DNA of 64,000 nt from Spirosoma sp. 48-14 (GTDB lineage Bacteria; Bacteroidota; Bacteroidia; Cytophagales; Spirosomataceae): contig NZ_MKUD01000018.1 of NCBI RefSeq assembly GCF_001898575.1, positions 61,747 through 125,746 of the forward strand. The letters are read 5' to 3'. The notes beneath the pieces are model-generated. The model was not told the origin of the DNA. It was given only the letters and a program-made list of their open reading frames with translations, and did no database searches. Within the stretch, counting starts at the first letter, position 1, and every line of letters starts with the position of its first letter. Shown here piece after piece: positions 9,318 to 18,402 of the stretch. The translations under genes were made by a program, and so were the position numbers.

Positions 9318-10276
9318 TTCGCATTGCGTTTAGGCAACTGACTCATCAGGTAATACACCAGGGCAATACCAGTCAGAATAAAATACCAGTAATAGGCTTC
9401 GTCGTCCAGATGCAGATAGTAAAAAAACAGGTAGGTAGCCCCAATGTAGCCATACACTACGCTCATCAGCAGGAAGAGAAACGATTGCTCCTGGCGGGCA
9501 AACCGATCCAATACCACACAAGCCGCAGCCAGGCCAACCGCAAATCCAATGCGCAGTTCCTCAAAGTTGAACAATCCACCCAGCAGAGCCACCATCAGCA
9601 GGTTACCGGCCATGGTCAGATAGGTGTAGGTAAAGTGCGCTTTGATCTTTCTGCGCTGTAGCACAAAGGCTAAGGCAATCAATACCAGCGAGAGACCGAT
9701 GGCTGAAAAGACGGTAGGCCGATCAAAAAAGTTCGTTTTAAAATACAGTTCCAAAGGTCGAACGGTGACCCCTACCCACGAAATCAACGCCGTTAGAGCC
9801 ATTCCTAAAATACCTCGATGATCAAACCGATAGGCAATTGGTAGAAACAGTAAAGCGGGTAAGAGTGTCACCAGACCATACCGTCCCCCAAACACGTTGT
9901 ATGCGTACTGGGCATAGCCTTCGAGGGTAAGAAACAGCAGACAAGCCAGAATCAGGGCATAATCGCCAAATGTAGACCGACTTTTGGTTTCGCTGAGCGT
10001 CCAGTCAGGTCGGTATCGCCAGGCAAAGAAAAAGCTCCCGAAGCAGGCTATTGCAATGGCGGCCAGTAGTGCTCCGTGCCCGATTTGATCGAAGTTATCA
10101 TACACCAGCAACCCCAAACCCGAACTGAGCAGCAAAATACCGATATATAGCATGGAGCGCAGTTCCCAGTGAACAGAAAATGGCTTTTTCTGCTCAATTT
10201 CGGCCATCTTCGCCTGTTGTTCCGTCGGTAAAATACCTTGCTTATTCAGCGCGGCAAGTATGTCGGAAGGGGACAT
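9314..10276 (-). CDS. DUF2157-type multi-TM membrane protein
   Basis: MSPSDILAALNKQGILPTEQQAKMAEIEQKKPFSVHWELRSMLYIGILLLSSGLGLLVYDNFDQIGHGALLAAIAIACFG. Confidence 0.7.
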   Translation of the reverse strand: MSPSDILAALNKQGILPTEQQAKMAEIEQKKPFSVHWELRSMLYIGILLLSSGLGLLVYDNFDQIGHGALLAAIAIACFGSFFFAWRYRPDWTLSETKSRSTFGDYALILACLLFLTLEGYAQYAYNVFGGRYGLVTLLPALLFLPIAYRFDHRGILGMALTALISWVGVTVRPLELYFKTNFFDRPTVFSAIGLSLVLIALAFVLQRRKIKAHFTYTYLTMAGNLLMVALLGGLFNFEELRIGFAVGLAAACVVLDRFARQEQSFLFLLMSVVYGYIGATYLFFYYLHLDDEAYYWYFILTGIALVYYLMSQLPKRNAK

Positions 10277-10366
10277 AAATACTTATTTTTTTGTTATATT
10301 GAGAGGGTGTAAACCCGCTCCGTGATTGCGGAATTTCATCCATATGCCGCATCACTGCCTTACCAC

Positions 10367-12055
10367 ATGATTGGACGACAAAAAGTTATACTAACCCCTC
10401 GTTATTACCTCGACAATTTCCGGTATGTGCTGGACTTTGTCAAACGACTCTACGGTGGTTTATTAAACGAAGCTGAATGGAATTTTGTGCATCAGTTTGA
10501 AGCGCTCAGCCAGGATGCACAGTGTCTATATGTACGATTCAGCAATCGCAAAGGACTCTTTTTTCGCGTTAACAAACTACAATATACCGAAATAACTGAC
10601 CTACCGGCCGCTACCAGCGAGCTCCTTAACACTGGTTTTATTGAACAACTAGCCGCCAGTCATACCCATTTAGGTGAAGAGGCCCTGGGCGTTTTTACCA
10701 AACCGGAGCTTCTGGAACTTCTGCCACTCGAACCGGAAGAGCTCAGACCATTGGCGAAAGAAAAGAAGGAGGCTGTCATTCGGTATGCCCTGCAAGAACT
10801 GGATTTTGGCGAAATAGTTACGAGCCTGACCACCCACGAAACTGTGGTCAAGATGAACTTTGAGGCCGAAGGCATGATGATCAAATACCTGTTTTTCGGC
10901 AATCGAAGTGGTAACATGACTGAATTTGTCGTGCGCGATCTGGGTATGGTCAACTTTGAGCGATATGATGAAAGTAAACTAACGGCGCGCTTCCGAACCC
11001 GCAAAGAAGTAGAAGATAAGCTGCTTATTTCGCTCACTAACGAAGAATTCCACGATCTGAAAGAAGCTGAGACGCCAGCCGACGACATTTACAACTGGTT
11101 TCTGAACTGGAATGAAACTCGCCCGGAGCTGACCGAAATCGCCATTCCGGGTTATCAGAAACTGGTGTGTCGGGTAGGCGCATTTCTGGAACGACAAAAA
11201 TTACCGGAACAGGCTCTGTCGGTTTACGAACTTTCGGACCGCGTACCGGCCCGCGAACGGCGCGTACGGCTGTTGTTTCGAAATGGTTCTGTCGATGAAG
11301 CCCTGGCACTCTGCGACGAAATTGCCCTGAATCCCCTAAATGCGGAGGAACGCTATTTTGCCAACGACTTCCGGGATAAAATTCTGAGTGTGGGCGAAAA
11401 GAAACGGCCTCGCAAAGCCACCACTCGCTTTCTGCTCGATGCCGAGAATGTCAGTATTCCAGTGGCCTATCGGCATCATGTCGAAGCAGGGGTAATGAAT
11501 TATTATCTGGAACAGGAATTCGATGCAGCCTTTACCGAAAATTATCCCTGGCGCGGCCTGTTCGGGCTGGTTTTCTGGGACATCATTTACGATGCCAATG
11601 TGTCGGCTATTCACCATCCGCTCCAACGTGCCCCGTCGGATTTCTACCTGCCCGACTTCTATCTGAAACGCGAGGACTTACTCAAAAAACGACTGGCGGA
11701 ACTAACTACTCACGACGACTGGCGACGGCACACTGGCCGAATGTTCAATGCGAAATATGGCATCACAAACGTACTGGTCGATTGGTCGGATGAGTTGCTG
11801 ACACTGGTCCAGCGTATTATCGATCTCCTTTCTGTTGAACAATTACGACTCATTCTGCTCGAAATGGCCCGCAACGTCCGTGAGCATACACGCGGTTTCC
11901 CTGACTTATTGATCTGGAACGAACAGGGTGCATACGAGTTTGTAGAAGTAAAATCACCCACTGACCATCTTGGTCCTCAACAACTTCACTGGTTAGAATT
12001 TTTTCAGACCATTGGGGTCTATGGAAAGGTACTCCGAGTAATCTGGGAAGCCTGA
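10367..12055 (+). CDS. VRR-NUC domain nuclease, FAN1-like
   Basis: C-terminal NVREHTRGFPDLLIWNEQGAYEFVEVKSPTDHLGPQQLHWLEFFQTIGVYGKVLRV (VRR-NUC GFPDL..VEVK..L...Q..W); central TPR-like segment. Better start at ATG 10367 (MIGRQKVILTPRYYLDNF) than GTG 10322. Confidence 0.82.
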   Translation: MIGRQKVILTPRYYLDNFRYVLDFVKRLYGGLLNEAEWNFVHQFEALSQDAQCLYVRFSNRKGLFFRVNKLQYTEITDLPAATSELLNTGFIEQLAASHTHLGEEALGVFTKPELLELLPLEPEELRPLAKEKKEAVIRYALQELDFGEIVTSLTTHETVVKMNFEAEGMMIKYLFFGNRSGNMTEFVVRDLGMVNFERYDESKLTARFRTRKEVEDKLLISLTNEEFHDLKEAETPADDIYNWFLNWNETRPELTEIAIPGYQKLVCRVGAFLERQKLPEQALSVYELSDRVPARERRVRLLFRNGSVDEALALCDEIALNPLNAEERYFANDFRDKILSVGEKKRPRKATTRFLLDAENVSIPVAYRHHVEAGVMNYYLEQEFDAAFTENYPWRGLFGLVFWDIIYDANVSAIHHPLQRAPSDFYLPDFYLKREDLLKKRLAELTTHDDWRRHTGRMFNAKYGITNVLVDWSDELLTLVQRIIDLLSVEQLRLILLEMARNVREHTRGFPDLLIWNEQGAYEFVEVKSPTDHLGPQQLHWLEFFQTIGVYGKVLRVIWEA

Positions 12056-12056
12056 T

Positions 12057-12097
12057 AGCCAGCTTGATTGATCATTATCAATCAGGCTGGCTTTTCT
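12057..12097 (+). terminator. Rho-independent-like terminator of the VRR-NUC gene
   Basis: AGCCAGCTTGATTGAT-CATT-ATCAATCAGGCTGGCT followed by TTTCT, 2 nt after the stop. Confidence 0.7.
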
Positions 12098-12153
12098 ACA
12101 CGTATGTTAAAATAGAGCTATCTTGCCAGACTTATTACTTTTCACGCCTTTTC

Positions 12154-13404
12154 ATGAATTTACGTTTCTGGTCATGGCTATGGGTATTCGCAGTTTTACT
12201 AAGCCATTTGCCAACTGTCAATGCCCAAATCACAATTACGTCGGCACCTAGTACTGCTTGTTTATTTTCGCCTATCAGCATCGCATATAACAGTGTCCAG
12301 GCTGGTACCCTATATGTCTATCTGTATAACTCAGGTACCGCTGATTATGGTTCTCCCAAACAAATGCAGACTATTTCTACGGGTAGCAGTCTGACTGTCA
12401 CTATTCCTGGCAGTCAAATAGCAGGTCAGTCTATTATCAGGTTAACCAATAGTACTACCGGACATACCGTTACTGCTCCGATCATAATAAATGCAATTCC
12501 CGTACCTCCAATAATTGCCAATGTATTCGCTTATTGTCAAGGGACTGTTGCTTCTCCTCTTGTTGCCATAGCTAGTAATGGAGGTACATTAAATTGGTAC
12601 GGAACTAGTGCCGTTGGGGGAGAATCTTCATCAGTTTCACCAACTCCACAAACATCGATTGCGGGCTCGACCACCTATTATGTTAGCCAAATTGCTAATG
12701 GTTGTGAAAGTCCCAAAGCCTCTATTTCAGTCGTCGTTAGGCCTACACCCAGCTCCCCATTAACTAGCTCTGTAACGTATTGTCAGGGTAACCCGGCAAA
12801 CACATTAACCGCAACAGGAAGCAATTTAGTATGGTATACATCTCCAATAGGGGGAACGGGAAGTTCCGCGGCCATTACTCCCAGAACAAACACTGCTGGC
12901 ATCTATAGCTATTATGTTAGCCAGAGTATTAATGGATGCGAAAGTCCACGAGCCGCTGCTAATGTGACTATCCATCCTATACCCTCACTAACTATCACCC
13001 CATCAGATCCTATAGTAACACCTACACAAACTAGTTTAACCCTTTCAGCCATTGCTTCCACATCGGCCTTAACCTGGTCAACTACTGAAACAGTATCCAG
13101 CATTATGGTCAGTACGGCCGGACCGTATTCTGTAACAGCCCTATCAAACAACGGTTGTCGTGCCGAAGCTAGTACGTATGTTACTCAGCTTGCACCGGGA
13201 GAAATTTACACGACAAAAACAGGAGACTGGAGCGAGCCGTCGGTTTGGTCTTCAAACCAAATTCCTGGCAATACTGATCCCGTACGGATACGGCATTCGA
13301 TTAACTTACCTACAGGTTTTCAAGGCCATACCGGATTATTGACTTATGCTGTGGGTGGACAACTAATAATGCAGACTAGCAGCGGTTTAAAAATGGGGCT
13401 TTAA
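12154..13404 (+). CDS. Secreted Ig-like repeat protein
   Basis: Signal peptide MNLRFWSWLWVFAVLLSHLPTVNAQ; two Ig-like repeats (YCQGxxAxxLxA...LxWYxxxxGGxxSSxxxTPxT..AGxxxYYVSQxxNGCESPxAxxxV). Confidence 0.75.
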   Translation: MNLRFWSWLWVFAVLLSHLPTVNAQITITSAPSTACLFSPISIAYNSVQAGTLYVYLYNSGTADYGSPKQMQTISTGSSLTVTIPGSQIAGQSIIRLTNSTTGHTVTAPIIINAIPVPPIIANVFAYCQGTVASPLVAIASNGGTLNWYGTSAVGGESSSVSPTPQTSIAGSTTYYVSQIANGCESPKASISVVVRPTPSSPLTSSVTYCQGNPANTLTATGSNLVWYTSPIGGTGSSAAITPRTNTAGIYSYYVSQSINGCESPRAAANVTIHPIPSLTITPSDPIVTPTQTSLTLSAIASTSALTWSTTETVSSIMVSTAGPYSVTALSNNGCRAEASTYVTQLAPGEIYTTKTGDWSEPSVWSSNQIPGNTDPVRIRHSINLPTGFQGHTGLLTYAVGGQLIMQTSSGLKMGL

Positions 13405-13426
13405 CGTAATCCATTGGCTATACCAC

Positions 13427-14164
13427 TCAGACCTTTCCCACCCGCAGGAAAATCGGAAACCGGACCTCCCGTTCCTCAGGTCCCCAAGTTTGTTTCAACT
13501 GCTCTCCTAAATCGGTAACCGGGTCTGATTCGTTTTCATATATATACTGTCGAACTGCCGACCACGTTCGCAGGTAATTCAGAAACCGCTCCAACGACCA
13601 GGTTCGGGTTGCTGTAAACTGTTCCCTTTTGGCATCTGCAAAGGGGAACGGTAAACTCTCGTAGGCATGATCAATGTGCTTACGCTGAGGGTCCCAGTAA
13701 GGGCCTATCCGGTTTCGGTAGAAATCAATCAAAATTGGGGCCAGGTCGGAGCCAGGTTGTACCAGCCCATACCCCCATTCTGCAAGAACAGCACCTGGCT
13801 TAGCTACGCGCCGAACCTCCTGATGAAACGCCTGGATGTCGAACCAGTGAATCGCCTGTGCGACTGTAATTAAGTCAAACGTATGATCCGCAAAGGGAGT
13901 ATGTTCAGCCGTTGAGAGCTGATAGTGGATATTCGGTTTCTGCACCGCTTCGGCCAGTTGCTTTTCACTAATATCGGTGGCTTCAACTTGCGTAAAGAGG
14001 TCGGCCAACGCGCCCGCTACTTGCCCATTTCCCGTTGCACAATCCCAGGCTATATGACGATTATTGACATACTGGAGTATAAAATCATACAAATCAGCGG
14101 GGTAATCAATTCGGTATTGGGCGTACAGATCGGCGTGGCCAGAGAAACGGTCGAGCGGTTGCAT
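13427..14164 (-). CDS. Class I SAM-dependent methyltransferase
   Basis: DCATGNGQVAGALADLFTQVEATDISEKQL...FDLITVAQAIHWFDIQAFHQEVRRVAKPGAVLAEWGYG. Confidence 0.9.
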   Translation of the reverse strand: MQPLDRFSGHADLYAQYRIDYPADLYDFILQYVNNRHIAWDCATGNGQVAGALADLFTQVEATDISEKQLAEAVQKPNIHYQLSTAEHTPFADHTFDLITVAQAIHWFDIQAFHQEVRRVAKPGAVLAEWGYGLVQPGSDLAPILIDFYRNRIGPYWDPQRKHIDHAYESLPFPFADAKREQFTATRTWSLERFLNYLRTWSAVRQYIYENESDPVTDLGEQLKQTWGPEEREVRFPIFLRVGKV

Positions 14165-14240
14165 ACATTTTATTTTGGCAAATATTAAACGTTTTGTCAG
14201 AATAATAGTCTAAGACTTATAGGAAAAACCGTAGCCAAAA

Positions 14241-14271
14241 TTGGGTTATCATTCGAAACCATCTATTTTTG
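14241..14271 (+). promoter_or_regulatory. Putative Bacteroidota-type promoter upstream of the cytochrome c gene
   Basis: TTG (14241) - 20 nt - TATTTTTG (14264-14271), matching -33 TTG / -7 TAnnTTTG. Confidence 0.5.
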
Positions 14272-14331
14272 CGCGTCTGACCTTGTAACGTAATAAAATT
14301 CGTTTTTTCCATTTATCGCTTACCGATTCTT

Positions 14332-14724
14332 ATGAAAAAATTCTTTGGCCTTCTTATCGCTTCGGCTTCGCTGGCCGTAGCGTCCTTCGATGCTAACGCT
14401 CAGGCGCCAGCCGATATTCCGGCAGATATGAACGCCCTGATGACAAAATACACCTGTATTGCCTGCCACCGTCCTAACCAAAAACTGGTCGGTCCAGCCT
14501 ATGCTGATGTAGCAAAGAAGAACTATTCGAACGAGGAAATTGTGAAGCTGATTTATACCCCTGTTCCATCGCACTGGCCAGGTTATCCGCCAATGGCTCC
14601 GATGACGCAGGTTCCGAAGGAAGATGCCATGAAACTGGCCGTCTGGATTAACTCGCTTGATGGTGGTCCTAAAACCACGACAAAGAAAACCACGACAACC
14701 AAAAAGACAACGAAGAAGTCGTAG
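14332..14724 (+). CDS. Secreted c-type cytochrome with Lys/Thr-rich tail
   Basis: Signal peptide; CIACH heme motif; PSHWPGYPPMAPMTQVPKEDAMKLAVWI; tail KTTTKKTTTTKKTTKKS. Confidence 0.9.
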   Translation: MKKFFGLLIASASLAVASFDANAQAPADIPADMNALMTKYTCIACHRPNQKLVGPAYADVAKKNYSNEEIVKLIYTPVPSHWPGYPPMAPMTQVPKEDAMKLAVWINSLDGGPKTTTKKTTTTKKTTKKS

Positions 14725-14745
14725 TCGTGTAACATCCAATTCGTT

Positions 14746-14787
14746 CATAAAAAAGTCGTTCCTGAGCTCAGGAACGACTTTTTTATG
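14746..14787. terminator. Bidirectional terminator between convergent genes
   Basis: Perfect 42-bp palindrome CATAAAAAAGTCGTTCCTGAG|CTCAGGAACGACTTTTTTATG, with a U-tract on both strands. Confidence 0.85.
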
Positions 14788-14812
14788 ACTCAGACTTTCA
14801 CTAATTCAATTA

Positions 14813-15607
14813 CTAAACCGATACCTTTAAACTCCGCTGGCGCACAGCTTCGTATAAAATTACCCCTGTAGCTACTGATACATTGAGCGACCCAACCGCA
14901 CCAAGGAGTGGAATCTTCACATGAGCGTCGGCCATTCGAAGTAGTTCGGGCGATATACCATCTTCTTCGGAACCCATGATTACGGCAATCGGCCCGGTCA
15001 GATCGGTAGTGCGCTCGTAGAGGTCACGACTCGACTTTTCCGTACAAGCCACAACCGTAATGCCACTTTCCTGAAGGTATTTTACGGTTTCGGTCAGTTC
15101 GGGTTCCCGGCACACCGAAATATGGTTCAAAGCGCCCGATGAGGTTTTCATGGCATCGGAATTAATGGCTGCCGCACCACGCCCCGGAATAACAATACAC
15201 TGTACGCCAGTACACTCGGCCGTACGGGCAATGGCTCCAAAATTTCGCACGTCAGTGATTCGGTCCAGCAATAAGATAAACGGCTGTTCCCCCCGCTCAT
15301 AGACATCGGCAATCACGTTCGACAGCTTAACATACTGAACCTGAGCAACCAGACATATTACGCCCTGATGGTTTTTGCGGGTCATTCGATCCAGCTTCTC
15401 GACCGGTACGCGCTGAATAGTTACCCGATTCTGAAAGGCCAGGTTTTGGATATCAGGATTGCTCAACCCCTTTTCCATGTAGAGTTTATCAATCTGCTGA
15501 TCGGAACGCAATGTTTCGATAACGGATTGAATACCAAACACCATTTCGTCGGGCTGTGGACGAAATTGAGGACGAGGGCGAAAATTACGCTTGAATTGCT
15601 GGGGCAT
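14813..15607 (-). CDS. rlmB: 23S rRNA (guanosine-2'-O-)-methyltransferase, RlmB/SpoU family
   Basis: FGIQSVIETLRSDQQIDKLYMEKGL...LLLDRITDVRNFGAIARTAECTGVQCIVIPGRGAAAINSDAMKTSSGALNHI...IAVIMGSEEDGISPELLRMADAHVKIPLLGAVGSLNVSVATGVILYEAVRQR. Confidence 0.93.
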   Translation of the reverse strand: MPQQFKRNFRPRPQFRPQPDEMVFGIQSVIETLRSDQQIDKLYMEKGLSNPDIQNLAFQNRVTIQRVPVEKLDRMTRKNHQGVICLVAQVQYVKLSNVIADVYERGEQPFILLLDRITDVRNFGAIARTAECTGVQCIVIPGRGAAAINSDAMKTSSGALNHISVCREPELTETVKYLQESGITVVACTEKSSRDLYERTTDLTGPIAVIMGSEEDGISPELLRMADAHVKIPLLGAVGSLNVSVATGVILYEAVRQRSLKVSV

Positions 15608-15619
15608 TTGTTTTCATGA

Positions 15620-15705
15620 AATGAATAATGGATAATGAGCAATGAATAACGGAGTTAAAGTGACTATCACCTGCATTATTCATTGTTCATTATCCATTAT
15701 TCATT
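15620..15705. repeat. Hairpin with period-7 arms (family A copy 2)
   Basis: 30-bp arms AATGAATAATGGATAATGAGCAATGAATAA (15620-15649) / TTATTCATTGTTCATTATCCATTATTCATT (15676-15705), with one G.T pair; arm = AATGAAT|AATGGAT|AATGAGC|AATGAAT|AA. Confidence 0.88.
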
Positions 15706-15712
15706 AAAAAGT

Positions 15713-17158
15713 TTAATCGCGGATGGTGCCGGTTCGCCATGCTTCGACAATCGGATACCAGATCGGCTGATACTCGATATAGCGGACCAACTCATAATGA
15801 TCTTCTACGAACTGGTTGGGCTTTTTGGTGAAGGTAAAATTCACCTCCGAAACATTGGCCCGGCGATTATAAACCCATACTTCGCGCTCTCGGTTCCGTT
15901 GTACCCGATCAGGCGGCCCCAGTACGATGTAAATCATACCTTTATCGGTCTTCCAGCCTTCCTTATAGGTGGTAAACAGGCGGTTTGCTTCTTCAACCCG
16001 GTCGAAATAAGCTTTTAAAGTCCGTTTGGCCACCTCTTCATTGCCCGCCATCAGGCTCAACCAATATTTATCGAACGCTTTTTTAGTATCCTGCGCCTGA
16101 TTCAATTCACTGATTTCGGTACTGGTACTCATGTACAGTACAGGCTTGATCAATTTTTCGGGACGGGTCAGTTTCGGGAAGCGCTTGTCAGCAACTACCA
16201 GCCCGATTCCTGAGGCATCCGTAGTATCTTCTACAAAGTAATACAAGCCTTCATGCGGTAACACAAACGGCTGATTTGTAGTAATTTTCAGCGTTGAATC
16301 GATGTTCAGCGATTTAGCTGTCGGCTTGGGAGATGTGTTCATGGGCGACGAAGCCGCATCAAAATCATGCCGATACCGGACGCCATATAGTGGCTTATTG
16401 GCCCCACTAACATCCCGAAGAATAATGGTGTCGCCTACGTTTGCGAAGTTTTTCAACTGGGGTTGAGACCCGTGTCTATCGAAGAGGGTGACCCGATCAC
16501 TCAGTTTGGTTCCGGTAAACCGTAGCGACAGGTCGTTACGAGCCTTCGTACCGTTCATCGTTTCGGTAATTTCCGTCAATAAGACAGCATTGGCCACGCC
16601 TTTCGGTCGTTTTACATCAAAGGTTAATGTGAGGTGGTCAGAAGCAGCACCTACGTTCTGTGTCGATAAGGACACCGTTGAATAGCCCAATCGCTCACGG
16701 TTGTTGTAGTCGGGATACATGACGTAGGCGATCTGAAAATGCTCAACAAAATCGCTGGGTTTCAGAACGGCCTCTCCCATTGGGTTTTTAGCCGTGAGAT
16801 CCATATAGACCCGTACCGTCGACGAGTCGACAAACAGAAACTTACCTTTTATGGACGTAACGACCCACTCCCCGCCTTTCATCGACATAGCCGGACCTGT
16901 TCCTATCGCTGGGCCATCGGCAGCCTTCACCGGAGCAGGTGTTTGTACCGTTGCCGGACGAGAATCGGCAGGTTGAGCCGCTCCTTCAGCCCGCTGCGGT
17001 TCACCAACACGAACCGTTGGTTTGCTGGGTTGATTTCGCTGTGCTTCGGTGCGGGCATCGTAGGCCGCATTGACGCGTGCCTGTTCCTTTTTTTTGTTGC
17101 TGGCACAGCCGAACAACAGACCAAGTAGAAGTAAAAAAGACAGAATTCGCATAAACAA
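15713..17158 (-). CDS. GWxTD domain-containing lipoprotein
   Basis: Lipobox LLGLLFGCASNKK; YKEGWKTDKGMIYIVLGPPDRVQRNREREVWVY. Confidence 0.9.
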   Translation of the reverse strand: MFMRILSFLLLLGLLFGCASNKKKEQARVNAAYDARTEAQRNQPSKPTVRVGEPQRAEGAAQPADSRPATVQTPAPVKAADGPAIGTGPAMSMKGGEWVVTSIKGKFLFVDSSTVRVYMDLTAKNPMGEAVLKPSDFVEHFQIAYVMYPDYNNRERLGYSTVSLSTQNVGAASDHLTLTFDVKRPKGVANAVLLTEITETMNGTKARNDLSLRFTGTKLSDRVTLFDRHGSQPQLKNFANVGDTIILRDVSGANKPLYGVRYRHDFDAASSPMNTSPKPTAKSLNIDSTLKITTNQPFVLPHEGLYYFVEDTTDASGIGLVVADKRFPKLTRPEKLIKPVLYMSTSTEISELNQAQDTKKAFDKYWLSLMAGNEEVAKRTLKAYFDRVEEANRLFTTYKEGWKTDKGMIYIVLGPPDRVQRNREREVWVYNRRANVSEVNFTFTKKPNQFVEDHYELVRYIEYQPIWYPIVEAWRTGTIRD

Positions 17159-17317
17159 ACGTGGATGTCGGACGAAAAAGTCAGACGAAAGTTGGCAATG
17201 TTTTGTTCCGCAAATGCGTTCCAGATTCGTGTCTGGGATTATAGTTTACTAATAACGAAAAAACAGGGGTGTTCGACTTATATACCCTATCATTTTTCTT
17301 TCGGTTTACAAAAGAGT

Positions 17318-17325
17318 AATTTTGT
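17318..17325 (+). promoter_or_regulatory. Putative -7 element TAATTTTG upstream of the methyltransferase
   Basis: TAnnTTTG match about 60 nt upstream of ATG 17383. Confidence 0.35.
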
Positions 17326-17382
17326 CGATTCAATTGCAATAGCCGACGGGCTATAGGTTCAGGCCCGCGTCCCTACTAGATC

Positions 17383-18153
17383 ATGTACAAAACTACAGAA
17401 ATAACCTCCGCCGAAATAGCTTCCGATAATCCCGTTCATCAACGCCTGCTGTTTCCGTATGTTGAAGCGGCTCAGATGGTCAGCGGTAATGTACTCGAAA
17501 TCGGTTGCGGCTGGGGCCGGGGACTCGAATTACTCACCAAAGCGGCCAATCATTATACGGGTATCGACAAGAATCAGGACCTGATCAACGCCCTACAAGC
17601 CGAATACCCTCAGTCGACATTTATTTCGGCAAACATTCCTCCATTGCGTACCCTTGCTGACAATACGTTCGATTACATTGTAACGTTTCAGGTGATCGAA
17701 CATATTGAGAACGATGATTTGTTTGTGAAAGAAGCCTATCGCGTACTTAAACCCGGCGGCAAACTACTCCTCACAACGGTCAACAAAAGTTTCTCCCTCA
17801 CCCGCAACCCCTGGCACGTACGGGAGTATTACGCCGATGGCCTGAAAGCCTTAATCACCAAATACTTCCCTACGATCGAGACGAAGGGTATACATGGCAA
17901 CGAAAAGGTGATGACCTACTATGAGCAGAATAAAGAGTCGGTTAAAAAACTAACCCGATTCGACATTTTTAACCTGCAATACCGGCTCCCTCGCCGACTT
18001 CTGCAAGTTCCTTACGATCTGATGAATCGTCTGAACCGAAATCGGCTCCTCCAGGCCGATGGACTAGCCGCTCAAATAAATTACACCGATTATCAGGTTA
18101 GTCAGGACCCGGCCGGAAGCCTCGATTTCTTTTACATCGCCACAAAAAAATAA
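17383..18153 (+). CDS. Class I SAM-dependent methyltransferase
   Basis: GNVLEIGCGWGRGLELL...YTGIDKNQDLI...FDYIVTFQVIEHIENDDLFVKEAYRVLKPGGKLLLTTVN. Confidence 0.92.
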   Translation: MYKTTEITSAEIASDNPVHQRLLFPYVEAAQMVSGNVLEIGCGWGRGLELLTKAANHYTGIDKNQDLINALQAEYPQSTFISANIPPLRTLADNTFDYIVTFQVIEHIENDDLFVKEAYRVLKPGGKLLLTTVNKSFSLTRNPWHVREYYADGLKALITKYFPTIETKGIHGNEKVMTYYEQNKESVKKLTRFDIFNLQYRLPRRLLQVPYDLMNRLNRNRLLQADGLAAQINYTDYQVSQDPAGSLDFFYIATKK

Positions 18154-18229
18154 GCTGTTCTTAAGCACATCGCCTACGTTTCTATTTCATAGATTCATTT
18201 TTTCGATTTTGTTAACCAACTTACCTATG

Positions 18230-18272
18230 CAAGCCTTGTAAAACATCATTTACAAGGCTTGTTCTTTTATTT
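18230..18272 (+). terminator. Terminator-like hairpin after the methyltransferase
   Basis: CAAGCCTTGTAAA-ACATCA-TTTACAAGGCTTG followed by TTCTTTTATTTT. Confidence 0.7.
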
Positions 18273-18402
18273 TCTATGCCTATTCCCGAAATTTATCGTT
18301 GCTTTTCCGGATAGGTTCAGTTAATTGATAATGTAGGTTACCAGAAAACGTTTCCGCTCGGGTACTGCAATACCTTTTCTATCAAAAAAGCCGCTGACGT
18401 AG

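Noticed and set aside
13017-13060. Repeat-rich stretch in the Ig-like gene as a CRISPR or tandem array
   Set aside because: Repetition is at protein-domain level (two Ig-like modules), not a regular DNA repeat.
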